8,990 nucleotides of DNA from the NCBI GenBank assembly GCA_003221985.1, contig QHUQ01000083.1, positions 1-8,990 of the forward strand, in the 5' to 3' direction. Below the pieces are notes generated by a model. It saw only the letters and a program-made list of their open reading frames with translations. It was not told the origin of the DNA and did no database searches. The translations under genes and the position numbers were made by a program. Below, one piece after another: positions 7,385-8,990 of this stretch. Position 1 is the first letter of the stretch, and each line of letters begins with the position of its first letter. Source of the DNA: Gemmatimonadota bacterium. Lineage in GTDB: Bacteria; Gemmatimonadota; Gemmatimonadetes; Gemmatimonadales; GWC2-71-9.

Positions 7385-7390
7385 AGTCTA
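7385..7390 (-). promoter_or_regulatory. -10-like TAGACT before the lipoprotein gene
   Basis: On the minus strand TAGACT ends 7 bases before the ATG at 7377. It lies in the 66-base gap between this gene and the divergent copD. No good -35 box is seen. The GGAGAG between box and start codon could instead serve as a ribosome-binding site if transcription starts further upstream. Confidence 0.25.
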
Positions 7391-7405
7391 CACGAGAAGG
7401 CCGAC

Positions 7406-7435
7406 GTGACCGTGGGCGGCGTCCCCCGCTAGAAT
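7406..7435 (+). promoter_or_regulatory. Candidate promoter for copD, leaderless geometry
   Basis: TAGAAT (7430-7435) is a good -10 match and ends 8 bases before the ATG at 7444. GTGACC (7406-7411) is a weak -35 candidate 18 bases upstream. The copD start has no Shine-Dalgarno sequence, so a transcript starting at about 7442-7444 would be leaderless. It shares the short intergenic gap with the opposite-facing lipoprotein promoter, so the two could influence each other. Confidence 0.4.
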
Positions 7436-7443
7436 CAGAACCG

Positions 7444-8224
7444 ATGGAGAACGAACCCCTCATCCGCTGGCCGCAGCCGATCCTCGAGCTCCTTTCGTTC
7501 GTGACCACGTTTCTCGCGATCGGCGCGTTCGGCTTTCGCGCGATCGTGATGCCGCGCGCGGTGGGGGCGCATCCCGCGGGGGAGGAGCGCGCCGTCCTGG
7601 ACCGCGCGGCCTCACGCGGCGGTGGCGGGGTTCGCGCTGGCTCTGGGGCGCGGCTGGTTCGGCTGGACGCTCTCGGGTGTGGGAGTGGTGGCCGGCGCCC
7701 TGCGACCCGCGTTCTTCGGGCACTGGCCGCGCCTCGTGAACCCCGTCCACGAGCTCGCCGGCGGAATGTGGATCGGAACGCTGTTCGTGCTGGTGACGGC
7801 CGGGCTGTCGGCCGTGCTGCGCAGCGAGCTCGCGAGCGACCGGCGGGGCGCGGTCGCCGCGAGCCTGGTGAACGCCTTCTCGCCGCTGGCGCTCTCTTCC
7901 GCCTTCGTGCTCGCGGTGTTCGGGGTGATCACGGCGTGGCGTCATCTCCACCGCCTGGAGGCGCTCTGGACCACGCCGTACGGGTACGCGCTGATCGCAA
8001 AGCTTGGCCTGGTGCTGGTCGTGCTGGCGCTCGGCGCCTGGAACTGGCGCCGGCAGCGCCCCCGGCTGGGCGGCGAGGATGCGGCCCTCTCGCTGCGAAG
8101 GTCCGCTCGCGCGGAGCTCACCGTGGCCGGGCTCGTCCTGGTGATCACGTCGGTGCTGGTGAGCCTCCCCTCGCCGCGCGAGTCGTCCGGGTCCAAGCGA
8201 CCTGCGGCCGCCGGGAGGCGGTAA
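7444..8224 (+). pseudogene. copD: CopD-family membrane protein, frame broken by one extra base
   Basis: A CopD-like (PF05425) inner-membrane protein of the copper-resistance type, proposed to take part in copper movement across the membrane. The first 55 codons from ATG 7444 encode a TM helix (LSFVTTFLAIGAFGFRAIV) and run to AVLDRA. After that this frame turns into Gly/Arg-rich nonsense, while the next frame continues sensibly from PHAAVAGFALALGRGWF. Dropping one G near 7609 joins the two into about 259 aa. The second part has RLVNPVHELAGGMWIGTLF, where His and the Gly-Trp-Gly-like pattern fit the CopD histidine region, then FVLAVFGVITAW, GYALIAKLGLVLVVLALGAW and a closing AELTVAGLVLVITSVLVSLP. 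Several further TM helices can be seen. No CopC domain is present. The break may be a real mutation, an assembly error, or less likely programmed frameshifting. A GTG at 7622 could start the downstream part alone, but it lacks the first helix. Confidence 0.75.
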
Positions 8225-8305
8225 TCTCGAGGTGAAGGCGCCTGCCCATCATCAAAGGTCGGTTTCCGTACGCCGCTGAGTCACTCCAAGACGAGGAAGC
8301 GAATC

Positions 8306-8584
8306 ATGTGCAGAAACATCCGAACGCTCTTCAACTTCTCCCCGCCCGCCACCGACGAGGAGGTCCGGGCCGCATCGCTCCAGTTCGTGCGCAAGGTCAC
8401 GGGATTCAACAAGCCATCACAGGCCAACCAGGTGGCGTTCGACCGCGCGGTCGACGAGGTCGCCCACGCCGCGCAGCGCCTCCTCGACTCGCTGATCACC
8501 ACCTCGCCGGCCCGCGATCGGGAAGCCGAGGCGGCGAAGGCGCGGGCCCGAGCGGTGCAGCGATTCGGTCCGGTCAGGAGCTGA
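8306..8584 (+). CDS. DUF2277 family protein
   Basis: A 92-aa soluble protein matching the DUF2277 family over its full length. The family's N-terminal signature MCRNIRTLFNF is intact, followed by PPATDEEVRAASLQFVRKV, then the helical AFDRAVDEVAHAAQRLLDSL, and the basic Ala/Arg-rich AKARARAVQRFG end. The family is small, all-helical by sequence, widespread in soil bacteria and has no assigned function. GAGGAA at 8293-8298, 7 bases before the ATG, fixes the start. It lies 81 bases after copD on the same strand, too far to assume cotranscription. The stop codon lies inside a perfect stem-loop (8569-8589). Length and composition are normal for the family. Confidence 0.95.
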   Translation: MCRNIRTLFNFSPPATDEEVRAASLQFVRKVTGFNKPSQANQVAFDRAVDEVAHAAQRLLDSLITTSPARDREAEAAKARARAVQRFGPVRS

Positions 8585-8589
8585 CCGGA
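8569..8589. terminator. Perfect 8-bp stem-loop over the DUF2277 stop codon
   Basis: TCCGGTCA (8569-8576) pairs perfectly with TGACCGGA (8582-8589) across a 5-base loop; the TGA stop at 8582-8584 is part of the right arm. It lies between two convergent genes, where a shared bidirectional terminator is expected. No T-tract follows on either strand, so factor-independent termination would be atypical; it may instead protect mRNA 3' ends. Confidence 0.5.
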
Positions 8590-8617
8590 GTCGTAGGGCA
8601 GGGCGGTCGCTCATCTC

Positions 8618-8990
8618 CTAGCGGCCGCCGTCTACCACCCTTGGCGCCTGGTAGGTCTCGCCCCCCTGCGTCCAGTCCAGCCGCGCGAAGCGCCCGTCGG
8701 AGCCCTCCACGCCTCGGGGTGCCGTAGTCGCGTGGAGATTTGGCAGGACCGGGGGCTTCGCCGTTTCGCCCGCGGCCAGACGCAGGATGTCTCGCTTGAG
8801 CCAGTCGGGTGCGCCGGTGGCCACGTTGCCGGCGAAGATCGCCTCGGTGCGCGTGACGCTGTCGTAGAGGGCCCACGCCTTGAAGCCACCGGTCCGACCG
8901 TTGAAATCGAGACGGCCCTGCCTCACGAAGGACAGGCGTGGGCCCTGGCCCAGCCTTCCACTGACGATCGCTTCCACGAAGCGATGAAGG
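8618..8990 (-). CDS. Beta-lactamase-family serine hydrolase (CubicO-like), C-terminal part only
   Basis: The C-terminal part, about 124 codons, of a protein whose beginning lies past the right edge; the frame is open to 8989. FNGRTGGFKAWALYDSVT followed by EAIFAGNVATGAPDWL and KRDILRLAAGE has the look of the end of the class C beta-lactamase/CubicO fold (PF00144). There NGRTGG would stand at the third active-site motif (usually H/K-S/T-G) and the next strand normally reads VVVLSN; here it is AIFAGN. The Ser-x-x-Lys and Tyr-x-Asn motifs would lie outside the window. About 45 residues follow the hydrolase core, ending DWTQGGETYQAPRVVDGGR, possibly a small additional domain I do not recognise. 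Substrate unknown; such proteins are usually periplasmic esterases or peptidases. A GTG at 8977 is within the fold and is not the true start. Confidence 0.7.
   Translation of the reverse strand, partial: LHRFVEAIVSGRLGQGPRLSFVRQGRLDFNGRTGGFKAWALYDSVTRTEAIFAGNVATGAPDWLKRDILRLAAGETAKPPVLPNLHATTAPRGVEGSDGRFARLDWTQGGETYQAPRVVDGGR

Noticed and set aside
7610..8235. Continuation of the copD first frame to 8235
   Set aside because: After 7609 this frame is Gly/Arg-rich nonsense while the next frame encodes the CopD helices.
1..8990. tRNA/rRNA genes, CRISPR repeats, insertion sequences, toxin-antitoxin or phage-defence genes
   Set aside because: I looked for them on both strands and saw no cloverleaf, regularly spaced repeat, transposase motif, terminal repeats or defence-type domain.

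Overview
The window is GC-rich, about two thirds G+C by eye, and holds ordinary bacterial chromosome with no mobile element, RNA gene or CRISPR array. The best clue to the organism is the first gene, a secreted nuclease that ends in a FlgD-Ig-like C-terminal domain. That tail is typical of exported proteins in the wider FCB group, notably Candidatus Eisenbacteria and related soil or sediment lineages. A GC-rich Eisenbacteria-like genome is my inference. It rests on style of protein and base composition, not on a marker gene.

Layout. Bases 95-2446 (+) encode a multidomain exported endonuclease I. Bases 2549-3082 (+) encode a DinB/YfiT-like four-helix protein. Bases 3159-3373 (-) carry what looks like a small frameshifted gene or gene remnant. 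Bases 3411-4271 (+) encode an exported metallo-beta-lactamase-fold hydrolase, which I start well downstream of the longest reading. A three-gene minus-strand block follows in the order of transcription: a lipoprotein with an NTF2-like start (7377-6607), a six-TM Ser/Thr protein kinase (6557-4914), and a second DinB-family protein (4844-4311). Bases 7444-8224 (+) hold a CopD-type membrane protein whose frame is broken by one extra base near 7609. Bases 8306-8584 (+) encode a DUF2277 protein. The window ends inside the 3' part of a beta-lactamase-family (class C/CubicO-like) serine hydrolase on the minus strand (8990-8618, partial).

How the genes fit together. The nuclease and the MBL hydrolase carry signal peptides, the lipoprotein carries a lipobox, and CopD and the kinase are membrane proteins, so much of the window serves the cell envelope. 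The lipoprotein/kinase/DinB run, with gaps of 49 and 69 bases, could be a small signalling operon, but nothing in the sequence ties its members into a known pathway. I see no defence system or other clear new multi-gene system. The points most worth a second look are the degraded minus-strand gene at 3159-3373, the copD frameshift, the His-to-Trp change in a conserved motif of the nuclease, the reversed architecture of the kinase, and -10-like boxes 7-8 bases before three start codons.
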